A stretch of DNA of 64,000 nt, from assembly GCA_030077755.1 (NCBI GenBank), contig JAQJZZ010000011.1:186001-250000 (forward strand), given 5' to 3'. The notes under the pieces were generated by a model. That model saw only the letters and a list, made by a program, of their open reading frames with translations. It was not told where the DNA came from and searched no databases. Made by a program: the position numbers and the translations under genes. Each line of letters starts with the position of its first letter. Positions within the stretch are counted from its first letter, which is position 1. This document shows, piece after piece, positions 35,224 to 46,740 of the stretch. The DNA is from Filosporella fistucella (taxonomy: Eukaryota > Ascomycota > Leotiomycetes > Helotiales).

Positions 35224-37233
35224 ATGGCAACTTCGCCAGAACATGCGCCGAGCGCCCCGGAGGACTCCATCGACTTTGCAGCGAGCCCACGATCTTCCGA
35301 CTCAACAGACGATGAAGAATCCCCAGCAAGTAGTCCTACCCCCGAAGCTTCAAATATCCCTCGTATGCCATCCCTTCGATCTACTTCAGACCCTCAAGGA
35401 ACTGCTTCTATGACTGCCTCCTCAACACCTCTCGGCCTCTTACAAAACGCCCGTAGACCTGTACCAGCACCAACTATGTCTTCTCCTCGAACCGCACAAG
35501 TAAATAGACCTGGAGGCGTACCGCAAGGTTTGCCACAGAGTATGGAGGCAAAGATGCGAGCTTTCCACTTGTCAAGACGAGCACCACCTGCACGCCCTCA
35601 GGTTGGTCAATCAATCTCTACTGGATCATCACCCATGGGTGCGCCACCTCTTGGTAGTCCTTCGATTACTGGTTTGCCTGCCAATCTGCAACTTCCTGGA
35701 AATATGCGACCACAAGCACATAACTTTGTGTCTGCGCCAGCAGTTCCAAAGATGCCAGTCAAGGGTGGAGGATTAAGTGCGAGACGAGGAATGAAGCTGC
35801 CAGGTGGTTTACCAGGTGGACTACCCGGCTCAGATAACAGCAGTCCACAATCTACGACCAACGGACCTCCACAAACAAATAATCAATCAGGATCTATGTT
35901 CAACAAATTCTCTGATTTTGTTGATACAAAGAACGGTACATTGAAGTTTGCTGGCAAGGCAGTTATCCATGGTCATGGTATTGATTTTACATCTGGAAAC
36001 AATTTCAGCATATCTCTGGATGAAGTTGATACATTGGAGGAGTTAGGAAAAGGAAATTATGGCACAGTCTATAAGGTTCGTCATGCTCGGCCTCGTATGC
36101 GCAGACCTGGTCTTGGTTTGGCTGGTAACAAAGTACCATCCTCGTTACCAATCACTCCAGCCGCTGAGAATGAGGAAATTTCACCAAAATCTGGATCTTC
36201 CACCACAGGTGTTGTCATGGCCATGAAGGAAATCAGACTTGAGCTTGATGAGGCAAAATTTGCTGCTATTATTATGGAGCTTGACATTCTTCATCGTTGT
36301 CTCAGTCCATATATCATCGACTTTTATGGAGCTTTCTTCCAAGAAGGTGCCGTATACATCTGTATTGAGTTCATGGATGGTGGCTCCATTGATAAGATTT
36401 ACGGAGATGGTATTCCTGAGAATGTCTTGAGGAAGATTACTTATGCTACCACGCAAGGTCTGAAGACATTGAAGGATGACCACAATATCATTCACCGCGA
36501 TGTCAAGCCCACCAACATCCTTGTCAACACTCGTGGTCAAGTCAAGATTTGTGACTTCGGAGTTAGTGGGAATCTGGTTGCCAGTATTGCAAAGACCAAC
36601 ATTGGTTGTCAGTCTTACATGGCTCCTGAACGTATCAGTGGTGGTGGTATGGCACAAGCTGGTGCAAATCCAGGTGGCGGAACATATAGCGTACAGAGTG
36701 ATATTTGGAGTTTGGGTCTGAGCATTATCGAGTGTGCCATGGGAAGATATCCATATCCACCTGAGACATACAACAATATCTTCTCTCAATTGAGCGTAAG
36801 TTTAACTTCTAGAGATGCAATTTCATACTGACAGACTTAGGCAATCGTTGACGGCGAACCACCAGACCTTCCAGCTGAGGGTTACTCTCAACAAGCTCGT
36901 AACTTCGTTCGAGGCTGTCTCAACAAGATCCCTAAACTCCGTCCTACCTATTCCATGCTTCTTGCCCATCCTTGGCTCGCTGATCTTTCGAAACCGCTCA
37001 CGATCTCGGAAGAGGACGAGGAAGCAGCTGAGGCTGAGGCTGCTGCCGAAGCTGCTGGTTCACCCGTTAAGGAGATGGGATCAGGCAGAGGAACAGAAGA
37101 CGAGGAGGTCGGAACTTGGGTAAAGAATGCCATGGAGCGTAAGAAGAAGGGTTTGATGGGCGAGAGTGAAAAGCCTGCCTTGCACGCCGCTCCATTGGAC
37201 ACCGTCAGCAGCCCAGCTGCCAGCCCGAGTTAA
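35224..37233 (+). CDS. PBS2: MAP kinase kinase of the osmostress (HOG) pathway, Pbs2/Bos5 type
   Basis: Two exons, 35224-36795 and 36841-37233, give 654 residues. The N-terminal 260 residues are Ser/Pro-rich and disordered, followed by a conserved lead-in (FNKFSDFVDTKNGTLKFAGK, SGNNFSISLDEVDTLEELG). The kinase domain runs from about 269 to 555: GKGNYGTVYKV loop, then an insertion of about 45 residues before AMKEIRLELDEAKF (catalytic Lys), HRDVKPTN (about 423), DFGVSG (about 444), activation-loop Ser/Thr in SIAKTNIG (about 455), and SYMAPERI. Exon 2 supplies AIVDGEPPDLPAEGYS and NFVRGCLNKIPKLRPTY. The tail is acidic/Ala-rich. Family members receive signal from the Ssk2-type MAPKKK and phosphorylate the Hog1-type MAPK in osmotic stress, and in Botrytis affect fungicide response. 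The assignment rests on the DFGVSGNLVAS and N-terminal block. Confidence 0.93.
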
Positions 37234-38641
37234 TTCCTCCTTATGGAGACTCCTACTACCTGCATGCAACGGCGGCCCTCAACCTCCTTGAGATCTAGCT
37301 CCAACTACGATTCGCACAGAAAATGCACCTCTCCACTTTCCGCATACAGATACCTGTTAGAGTATACGACCATCAAGCGCGGCGGCGCACTATTTTCCCC
37401 TTTCTCCTTTTCTGATCTGGAGAAAGACTCGACCGAGAGACGACGCATAAGAAATTTCCATTTGTTTCCTTTTCCCCTTCTTCCTCAAAGAAAGATTCCA
37501 GCTTCCTTGCGTGCATAGTCAGTCAGAGCTGAGCTCTGGATTGAGACGATGATATGGATGAGATGATATGACTTGACTTGGGAGTGCATAGAGGGTACAT
37601 CAAGCTGCATAGGCAACGAATTGAGGAAGATGAGATAAGAATGGTCTGGTGCTGGGGGTGTGTAGCATAGATCAGAAATCAGTCGATAGGATGAATAAGA
37701 TGAATGATGAATGAACGTAGGGAGAGGCATATATATATACACAGACAATAGAATCGCAAAGTTCGTGACACTATAGTGCTCAGGGGTGTCTAAGATGAGG
37801 TGGTAGTTGCGACTTGCACGTCATTAATGCGCATTACGTGCATTATTGTAAGAGATTTTTTTGGTTTGTTGATTTATATATAAAATTCGAATCTTGGTAT
37901 CTCTTATCGCGTTCTACATCGGATTTACTAATGATCCAGAGCAAACTGGAGTGTATTTTTCCATGTACAGGAAGTGTCTTTGTGTTGCAGCTATACGATA
38001 TATACCGCCAGTTATCTTCAATTTTCTTGCCACATTTCACATAAAGAAGCAAGCTCATAAATGTCACATTTAGTCTGACCGCAAGTTTCTATCTCCTTTC
38101 TGACGTATCTCCGTACACATTCTCTCAAAATTGCCTCACACATAATCACATGAACCCCGCCATCACATGCCTACTGCGCCACAATTGCACCTCTCAGCCA
38201 AGCCACAAGAAGACAAGCTGCACATCGATTGGCCATGAGCCCCCACATCCCTGTATCAATCGATGTCATTTCATAGACCCTGCTTTCTGCCCGAGTCCGT
38301 TCTTTGACCTAAAAAGAATAGCGTCGGTGTTGTCAATTGTGAATATACCGCTTGTTTGCACTTGTTGACACATAATTGTTTATATTTCTCGCACGTACCT
38401 TGACTTACACACAATTCTTCAAAAATACTGAAGCAAACCATTTACTGCCTAGCTTCCAAGAGTCTGTGAAGAGCGGTGACGATTTGAACTGAAGGCAGGT
38501 GTAGACTGGATTTTGGTGATAAGAACATTAGGGCGAACTGCATTTACCTGGAGGAGGAACATTGGAGCGATAGACCTGATACTGTCTGATATTATCAGGC
38601 AGAAAGACAGCTTCAAACTGTGGGCTGATCGAGACATTATC
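37234..38641. other. Intergenic region between PBS2 and choline kinase
   Basis: Presumed 3' UTR (to about 37.8 kb, including a TATATATATA run near 37730) and then AT-rich DNA. No gene or RNA recognised. Confidence 0.5.
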
Positions 38642-41243
38642 ATGTCTTCCACAGGCCCACCTTCAGAGAATGGCTCAGCTCTCCCTTTGCGACCTGCATT
38701 GAAAGACACACAAGAAGATAGCATGAATATGAGTCCAAAGAGCGGACCGGTCAAAGGTGAGACATAGCGGGGTGTGATTCGAACTCACCCCGCCTTTCAG
38801 TTCGACCTCTTTGTTCCTTCACAAGCACAAATGCTAATTTCAGCTAAACAGTCGTCTCTATCGGCCAACCTGAATACATCCCTCTCACCACCGAAGATTC
38901 AACACAATCCAAACAATTCAGGGCAGGCCTCGCAGATAGAAGAATGACTGGCCGTCCAGGCATACCCTCGAAATCTTCCTCGAGGCTCTCGCTACTCAGC
39001 CAAAGCTCCATCGATGAACCTGTCCCCTCCTCCGAGACTTCAGGCACACCCCGCCATGAAGGAAAACATCACGAAGGCAAACATCATATCCACGGTCTAC
39101 ATCTCAAACACGATGAACATCACGCCGAAAAGTTGTTGTCGGAGGTCGTAGGATGGCTCCAAGCAGAGAAGGCAAAGAGAGCTGCGCGCAAAGCAAAGAA
39201 GAGAGGAGATGAGCCTGCTCTGGAAATCGCAAATGGGAACAGAGAACGTACTTGGAGTCAGAGCTCGGATTCAAGCGCCGTCTCACTCGAGGCCCTGCAG
39301 AAAATCATAGAAGACTATATGCCTGGCGCACTATCTACTCCTTCTCCCGGTGCCAGTCCCCGACATCTGGCTCGTCGGAGACGTTCCTCTGCAAAATTAC
39401 TTGGGGCCGTGAGCTCGGATACAGAATATCAAGATGGAGATGTAGTTGTGCCTTCGTGCGACGTCGTGCTGGATAATTCCAAGACGATGTCGTACACGGG
39501 TGGTGGCGCCGAGTCGTCTGAGCAGACTGTTACACTTAGTTCGAGTAAGAGAGCTGAGAAGGAGCGCAAGGCATGGCTCGCTTTTAAGAACGAGATTGTA
39601 AAGTTGGCACACACTCTAAGGTTGAAGGGGTGGAGAAGAATTCCGCTTGAGAGGGGAGGTGATATTGAGGTGGAGAGGTTGAGTGGTGCGTTAACGAATG
39701 CGGTATATGTTGTTTCTCCACCGAAAGATATTCCTACTCCCACAGGTACAGAGGCCAAGGGACGAACCCCCAAAGCTCCTCCAAAGCTTCTGCTTCGTAT
39801 TTATGGTCCTCAAGTGGAACATCTGATTGATCGCGAGAACGAATTATCGATCCTTCGCCGACTGGCTCGCAAGAGAATTGGACCAAGATTACTTGGTACT
39901 TTCACCAATGGCCGGTTTGAAGAGTTCTTCGAGTCTCAGACCTTGACTGCCGAAGATCTCCGAGTCGAGAGTACCAGCAAGCAGATTGCAAAGAGAATGA
40001 GAGAGCTACACGATGGTATTGAGTTACTCGACAAGGAGAGAGAGGAAGGTCCTTTCGTGTGGCTTAATTGGAATAAGTGGGTTGCTCGCTGCGAGGAGGT
40101 TATCACCTATCTTGATAAGGAGATCCTGAGTGGAAAGAAGGGAAATGGTGAACCGTGGAGAACTAGGGGTTTGATATGTGGTGTTGAATGGCCTCAATTC
40201 AAAGCTGCTATTGATAAGTATAGCAAATGGTTGGATAATATTTACGGCAAGAATGGAGTCAATAATCGACTTGTGTTTGCTCATAACGACGTACGTTTTC
40301 CTCTTCTCCTTACTTTCAATAACTAACAGACTCGTAGACACAATACGGCAACATCCTCCGCCTCATCCCGCCAAAGCCCACAGACGGATCGGCCCCCTCA
40401 CCCCTTCTCCTCCCCCAAAACACCCACAAACAACTCGTTGTCATCGATTTCGAATACGCTTCTGCTAATACCCCCGGCTTGGAATTTGCAAATCACTTCA
40501 CGGAATGGTGTTACAATTACCATGATCCCACTTCCCCTGAGTCCTGTAACACCTCTCTCTACCCAACCATCGTACAGCAAAAAACCTTCATCCGCTCCTA
40601 CGTCAACCATCGTCCGCAATTTAATCCTCGAGCTTCTGCTACACCTAAACTTGGCGCTTTGGACTCGAGCAGAAATAGCATCTCGGATTTTTATCTTGAT
40701 TCTAGGACTCCCGGCGGTGGCAGTATGGTTGATCTCGGGGCTAGCGCAATTAATTATGCGAAGGAAGAGGAGGAGCGGGAGAGAGCCACTGAGAAGATGG
40801 TTAACGAGCTGCTTAACGAAGTTAGGATCTGGAGAGTCGCGAACTCGGCACAGTGGGTTGCTTGGGGTATTGTTCAAGCTAAGGTTCCTGGATTGGAGGA
40901 AGAGGAGGGTGAGGCTACCCAGGATGCAACTAACTCCAATGATGAAAACGCCACCGTCCTTCCCAACTCCGAAATCGTAGCTGAACCTTCTTCCATGAAC
41001 GGCACCACCACTCCACCGAAAGAAGATAAACGCCCTGAAGGTCTCAAAGCCGAAGCTCTCCTACAAGGTGATTCGGCCAAAGAAGCCGAAGCCTTGGATG
41101 ATGAGGAAGCAGAATTTGACTACCTTGCTTATGCACAGGATCGAGCACTTTTCTTCTGGGGCGATCTGATTGGGTTGGGCATTGTGAAGAAAGATGAGTT
41201 GCCGGAGGGACTGAGGGAGAGGGTTAAGATTGTGGAGTACTAA
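38642..41243 (+). CDS. CKI1: Choline kinase (CKI1-like)
   Basis: Choline kinase phosphorylates choline at the start of the CDP-choline route to phosphatidylcholine. Three exons, 38642-38756, 38852-40290 and 40338-41243, join in phase to 819 residues. A long N-terminal extension (about 1-290) is Ser-rich, with a His/Lys-rich patch HEGKHHEGKHHIHG. The kinase part begins around LRLKGWRRIPLERGGDIEVERLSGALTN, followed by LLLRIYGPQVEHLIDRENEL and LARKRIGPRLLGTF. The Brenner-type catalytic motif HNDTQYGN is at 516-523, split exactly by intron 2, and VVIDFEYAS is at about 551-559, followed by FANHFTEWCYNYHDP. The C-terminus has an acidic, Pro-containing insert. The start MSSTGPPSENG is the first reasonable ATG. 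Ethanolamine kinase is the alternative, but length and extension fit fungal choline kinase. Confidence 0.92.
38769..38796 (+). other. Perfect 8-bp hairpin inside choline kinase intron 1
   Basis: GCGGGGTG and CACCCCGC form a perfect inverted repeat around an 11-base loop TGATTCGAACT, about 12 bp after the 5' splice site of a 95-bp intron. The loop contains TTCGAA, superficially tRNA T-arm-like, but no other tRNA parts are present. Confidence 0.7.
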
Positions 41244-41706
41244 ATGGGTGGCGTGGAGGTGAGATGAGTGAAAAGCGTGGATAATACCTTATGGGCTTAG
41301 GATGGGAGAGAGCAGGCAAGAAACGGAGATATGACAAATCGGAGAACTCGTTGCGCATGATTCTGATTTCGTAAACAGACCGAGCGAGTGAGCGTGGTAT
41401 TTCTTCCAAATTCTGTTTGTATGTATGTAGAGTAGATACCTACCTAGCAAGCGCGCTATCAATGAAATTGAGATTTGAAAATGACTGAGTATTTTTCTAA
41501 GTGCATCAGTCCATGTTAGAGATATATCCACTTACTACTTATCACCTCCCAAGTGCAGGACAAGTCAATATTCCTGATCACACAGCAAACCAAATATCCT
41601 CAAGTCGAGGAAGAAGTGAAATCCTGGCTTTCGCGACTTCTGATTCTGCAAACCCGAAAACCGAAATTAATAAAATAGACCAATTTAATATCAAAGATGC
41701 ATGAAA

Positions 41707-44447
41707 CTACATATTGAAATCCCCATCAGAAACTGCCGCCTCCCACTCCCCGTCACTCATCATCTCCGCCCCTCCCTTTCCAAAAAACGTAAATCTCCTC
41801 ATCTTATTTCTCTCTCCGCTCTTCAGTTCATCAGCAGGAGATCTCTTCTTCCCACCCAATGTTTGCTGCTCTCCAGGCGGCCATTTCCTTTTCAACCCCT
41901 CCTGTCTCTGCACTTCTTCCTGTCGCTTTTTCTCGGCTTCTTCTTTCCTCCTTCGCTCTACTTGTTGTACATCCCACTCGAATCTTTTCGTCTTGATAGC
42001 ATTTGCTCTTTCTTGTATCTTCCGGAGCAGGTGGTCTACTTCTGTGTCTGAAATATTCGTGTTCTGCTTGAGCATCTCTACTTCGTATCCCAGGGCAATC
42101 GTATTATACTCTCTCGTTTTCTCACTTGTGTTCCTAAACGCATTAGTACACGTGAATATCTCCATGCGTGTCGGTGTGTGAGTTGAGACTATAAGATCAG
42201 CATATATATTCATTGCTCGTGTCTCATCAGCTGGATCATAAGCATTGAAAGCTTGTAAGAGGGCTCCTTCTTCGTAAACGATTGTCATTTGCTGTCGCTG
42301 TATTTCCATTTTCGTGAGTCCAGTTTTGAGCGTATGTTGAGCAAATAGTATGGTGTTTAGACTTGCTCTTCTGACACTTTGTGCGTATGCTTGACATGCT
42401 TTTTCCATTTCGGAGGCTGTAGATGGTAAACCACCCATTAGGATAGCACCCGGAACGAATGGAGATCCGGTTTCTTGTAGGAATCGTTGGGCATCGACAC
42501 CGATTATGATTGTTGGTGGGCGGGTGCCTGCTGTGCATGCATATTCTTTACCCAGGATACGCGCTGGTCTGATAGCAGAATTGCGAAAGGGATTACAGTT
42601 ATTCCAGAAAGCAGCACGGAATAGGTTCTCCATATAGGAAAGTTGAATTGGCCAGGAAATATATGATGAGCCAGAGGTGAAACGAGTTGCTTTCCTGTAT
42701 CGACTCGAGGAGATACCGTGGGTGAACTTCCCATCTTTGTAGTGGGCAATACTTGGCCAGTCGTCACTGTATACTAGATTCGTCGGGCCTGGGGGAGCTT
42801 TTTCATAATTATTACTGCCTAAGCGGATGGTGGAACCGATTGCCTGTGTGTATTAAAATTAAACTTCTGATGAGGTGCTGATAATGTTTGAAGGAGGACT
42901 TACAGCTACAGTCCATGAATGTCCTAATTCACTGATCTCTTCTTCTTCGAGGAAAGGCTCGCACTGAAGCTTTTTCAAAGAACCAACATAGTGTCCAAAG
43001 GCATGCTAGAAAAACTATCAGAATCTCCAAGGTCTTGAGTACAACTCCACGGTATACCTACAATTGTTTCATGGCAAAGCTAGGAAATCAACTTAGCCCT
43101 ATTTACCCGATTGCAGATGTACTCACAGTTATGGCTAGATTGAACCAAGTGACAATCTTTTCGGACTCAGAAAGGTCTCCAAATAGCTGTTCTACTATTT
43201 CTGTGTGGAGAGTTACATATCTTACGTGAAAGGAATCACTTCCTCCGGGTAGCCTCTCAGTTCGTGCAACGCTAGGTTTTGAATCAGATTTTAGTTCCAA
43301 AACTGTGGGAATACGATTGAGTAGAAATTATCAAGACTGATGAAAAACTCTTTGACACGGCAGAACCATGATCTGCGATAAGAAAAAGGGCAGATATCTC
43401 ATACTGAAAAGCCATGGCACTTCCAACAAAACCTGGAGACTGTCTTTTCCTCTCGAGTTGAGACAGGTCTTGTCTGTATCCCGCTTTGATAGCAGGTATT
43501 ATGGGTCTATCCGTCCAATTGACCGCATCTTCTGATGGTGCGAATCTAATGTAGAAGTTCTTACTCATATTTTTAAGTGACAGTTGCACTTGAGCTACTG
43601 CAGCAGGGTCATTTGCGACTTGCGGATCTCGTAATTTGACACGGCGAGGTGTTTTGGCGCAGGGATGCTGGGCTTGTGTTAATTGGCTTGATGCTCTTAA
43701 GGAGACTGACAGTTGCTTGGGAAATGGGAAAGAGTGATTAATAGAGCAAAAAAAATACGTGCATCATAGGGAATCCCATCATCTAAGTCTGAAATTGGAA
43801 TCGGATCCCAATCAGCGTGAACCAAAGCATCGAGCCTGTGTCTTTGTCGTCAGCGCCGCAAAGGCAGAGAGGAATTAGGATATTGCAAATCAATGTAAGA
43901 CCTACCAACCCTTGGCAATAGTTCCAGTCAGCAGCCTACTTGCGAGCCTCAATATAGGGTCGAACGCCTCCCAAATTCGATCCTCTTTCATGTCCCACAT
44001 TATCGGCCTACCGTCCCATCCAACCCCGGGTCCTCTTCCAAAGTCCAATTCTTCTCTGAAGCCCCCTTTCCCATCCCCGATCTGGCCTATAATCTGTGTT
44101 CCCTGCATCCATCTCTCCCGCGCAAACAGGGGATGAATTGGTGTATTTATCAACTCGGTCTTGGAGGGTATCTTAGCATCGAATCCGTACTGAGTTGACG
44201 GCCAAGCGCCCATGGCTGCGAGCTCGGGGATGGCAAAGCGGTCTAAGTGCAGAGACTGGTGGATGGTGTGCAACTTGAAATGGCGTTCGCAAAGGTCAGA
44301 AAATGTCTCTCCTGCAAGAGATTTTTGGGATTCGAGGACGGTGGATGGATGTGGTGGCCATGGTGTTGAGTGGCGGAGGGGAGCTGCTTTAATGATGAGA
44401 GGATAATCACTGATGTAACTTGGGACGGGCATAGTGATTTCGGGCAT
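41707..44447 (-). CDS. Six-exon protein with degenerate zincin-like motif (HAFGH) and charged C-terminal tail
   Basis: Six exons on the minus strand join in phase: 44447-43906, 43835-43759, 43672-43367, 43302-43127, 43005-42904 and 42843-41707, giving 779 residues. I cannot name it. Exon 1 is MPEITMPVPSYISDYPLI and a globular N-terminal region. The middle has FYIRFAP, RQDLSQLERKRQSPGFVGSA, and, across the exon 4/5 junction, FNLAIT-HAFGHYVGSL, then EPFLEEEEISELGHSW. In many uncharacterised fungal proteins I recall a similar order: HExxH, an EPFF-like stretch and ELG.SWE, suggesting a zinc-protease-like fold. Here the catalytic Glu would be Ala. The last exon includes a Cys-poor helical region, a strongly charged coiled coil (RRRKEEAEKKRQEEVQRQEG) and a Lys/Arg-rich segment suitable for nuclear import. 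The intron 3 donor is GTTCTG. No function is claimed. Confidence 0.72.
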
Positions 44448-44813
44448 TTTGTTGGGTGAATGAACGTTGGAAATTTCGGTAAGTCGAGAAATCGAGAAGT
44501 GAACCTTGGTGTTTGCATTTCGAGATGGAATATTCGTTACATTCCACACGCATGGGAGGCGCCTGCCCCCTTTGAATATTTTCAATGCTCCGCCGAGTTG
44601 CTGATTCTGGCGCGGTTTCCTTTTTCAAAATTACAGTGAATGCTGAAATATTTATCCTCGTCAGGAAAAGGTTCGGCCATAGACATAATCATCCTCCTTC
44701 TCATGAATATATTTCCCCTTACCTGATTGATCCAATTGTACACAGCACATATTTGAGAATCCCCATCTCCCAACTTCCAATGTATTTCTTCGTCTCGATT
44801 GATTTCTCATGAA

Positions 44814-45720
44814 TCAGGCCTTGATTTGCCCCATACTGTATTGGGGGAAACGGCTCATTGTGATGTCCAACGATAATAGTATGCCCTGTTGTCCATCATT
44901 AAACCACGGATCCTCCAGTAGTTCCTTGGCTGTCGGCCTCTCCCTAGGATCTAACTTCATAATTTTACATATGAACGTCCTATCTTCCACAGTCAACTCC
45001 TTATCCTCAGCCATTGTAAAAAAGCTTCCACTTTTATTGTCTATGATGTACTATGTAGCATTGCCTAGATACTCCCACAACTCGTCTTCGTTTGGGATCA
45101 GTTCCAAGTAGCTCATTTGCAGAGGGCCAAAGTAGGCCATCTGCTTTATCAAAACATGGTTTGGTTAGGCATCATCGTCTGGTCCAGCATTTTTGGGACC
45201 CGGTTTGAAGATGGGCCAGTCGTGCCCAATATTAGGCTTATGGGCTATATGAGAATTAGTAAGAATCTTGGTGCATAGGGTAAAGTGACATTGTAAAACC
45301 GCTCACAGTTGTGCCAAAGGACCAGATATCAGTTGGAGTACCCCATTTTAGATTCATCATCGCCTCTAGGCTTCTGACCATATATGCCGCAATCAAGTAA
45401 CCCTTTTCTCCAACTTTCAAATAACTTTTTCGTCCACGAAGCATGTGTCACCACGATCTCCTAGCTCAACATCTTTAAATCGTGTTGCTTCACCACCATA
45501 ATTCACGAGGATATTATCGGGCTCGACATCTGGAACAACTTTCATTAGTATTCTTCAACAGTCAAATTAGTGTGGAGAGGCGAGGTTGTATCCGTGTGTA
45601 CGCAGTCCCGCTCGTGGAGCGCTTGTAGGGCTGTAAGGATCTTCTTTGCCACAAACTTGACTTCTGACTCTTCCAGTCTTTTGGCATTAGACGCACTGAG
45701 GAGATTCTAAACCCCTCCCC
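44814..45720 (-). pseudogene. Decayed protein kinase gene
   Basis: Successive kinase blocks lie in order on the minus strand but in different frames and with stops. 45690-45593: KFVAKKILTALQALHERDCVHT (helix before the catalytic loop). 45535-45430: DVEPDNILVNYGGEATRF and ELGDRGDTCFVD, where a kinase has DxKPxN and DFG. 45420-45300: KKGYLIAAYMVRSLEAMMNL and KWGTPTDIWSFGTT (usual RSPEAM and TDIWSFG). 45250-45050: DWPIFKPGPK, VLIKQMAYFGPLQMSYLELI. 45010-44815: LTVEDRTFICKIMKLDPRE, RPTAKELLEDPWF. In-frame stops fall at 45167-45165 and 45053-45051, and the frame changes near 45430. Loss of the catalytic Lys (E), of DFG-Phe (R) and of the APE-region Pro (RSLEAM) agrees with decay. Nothing N-terminal (Gly loop, VAIK) was found, so the copy is also 5'-truncated. 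Confidence 0.85.
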
Positions 45721-45969
45721 GAAGGCACTGCACATCTTATCATGCGGTCAGCCTACTCCCAAATACAAATGAGGTGAGTGGGTTGAGACTGATTGTTAAG
45801 TTGAAATAGAGAGGGCGACCATCCAAGTAACGATGAAGCAACGGATCACTTTACAGAAATTGCTGTTGACAAATATGAAAAGCATATTTCAACTTTGTAC
45901 TTCATAAAGAAAAGCAACATAGCTCTGAAGGAAGATTCTGTTGGTTAGGACGCCAATTCAGCTAGCCGA

Positions 45970-46740
45970 CTTGCTGGATGAAAGGAATGACGATCGTTGC
46001 GGAGCCTCTGGTGGTAATTTAACACAGAGAGCGGCATGTTTGGGAGAATATGGGAAAGTGGTAAGGATCCTTATGATCAGGGGGAAGTATAATCTGGACA
46101 TTTGGCGGGATTAGAACCTGAACCACAAAAGCGTGTTTTAGGCATCGAAGGGTCTACACTTGCAAGGAACTTTGCTCAACAGTGACGATCTTAGGTTGGA
46201 CCTTCCATTGGTAAACCGGTACACGGTATGGCTCCAATACCTGGAAGCAATGTGGTAAGGTGGTAAGGGACCGTATAATCAAGTGAAAGCATGATTTGAT
46301 GCCTATCTAATTTAGAATTTCAATTAAACAAGCATGTTTCTGAAATGGATAGGAGCTACCTACGAGTTCTTCTGCTTATTAGTGACAACCTTGGATGAGA
46401 AGGCATTTTCAACAAGCATTTTCTTGTCCCACTAAGATCAGCTCCATACCGGACTCTTTGGAGAGTGGGAATCGACATGGACAAACTTTATTCCGGAGGT
46501 AAACTGACATAGAGAGCGGCCTCGTTGGAACAATTTGACAGGTATGGTGGTAAGGGGTCACAATGATCGAGGGGAAGGATGGCGTTGATTCACCAAATAC
46601 TGTCTTGCATGCCTCGGTCTCGAATATCAATTCGTTACTAGGCCCTATGAATCCAATCAATCGAAGATTCGTGTCTGAAAACCAATTTCGGTAACAAGTG
46701 TTGAAACAGAAGGTAACCACAGACAATCAGATATATAAAA
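45970..46740. repeat. Three degenerate repeat units with GTGGTAAGG and CAGAGAGCGGC words
   Basis: Unit A (about 45985-46185), unit B (about 46182-46380) and unit C (about 46380-46690) share, in order, a GTGACGATCTT/GTGACAACCTT-like start, a GGTAAxxTxACACAGAGAGCGGC stretch (A at 46012, C at 46497; weak in B), GGTGGTAAGGG followed by ATGATCA or ATGATCGAGGGGAAG (46056, 46258, 46547), and a GCATGTTT/GCATGCCT-like tail. Divergence is high, with no open frame. The block sits just beyond the kinase relic, so it may be old mobile or satellite DNA. Confidence 0.55.
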
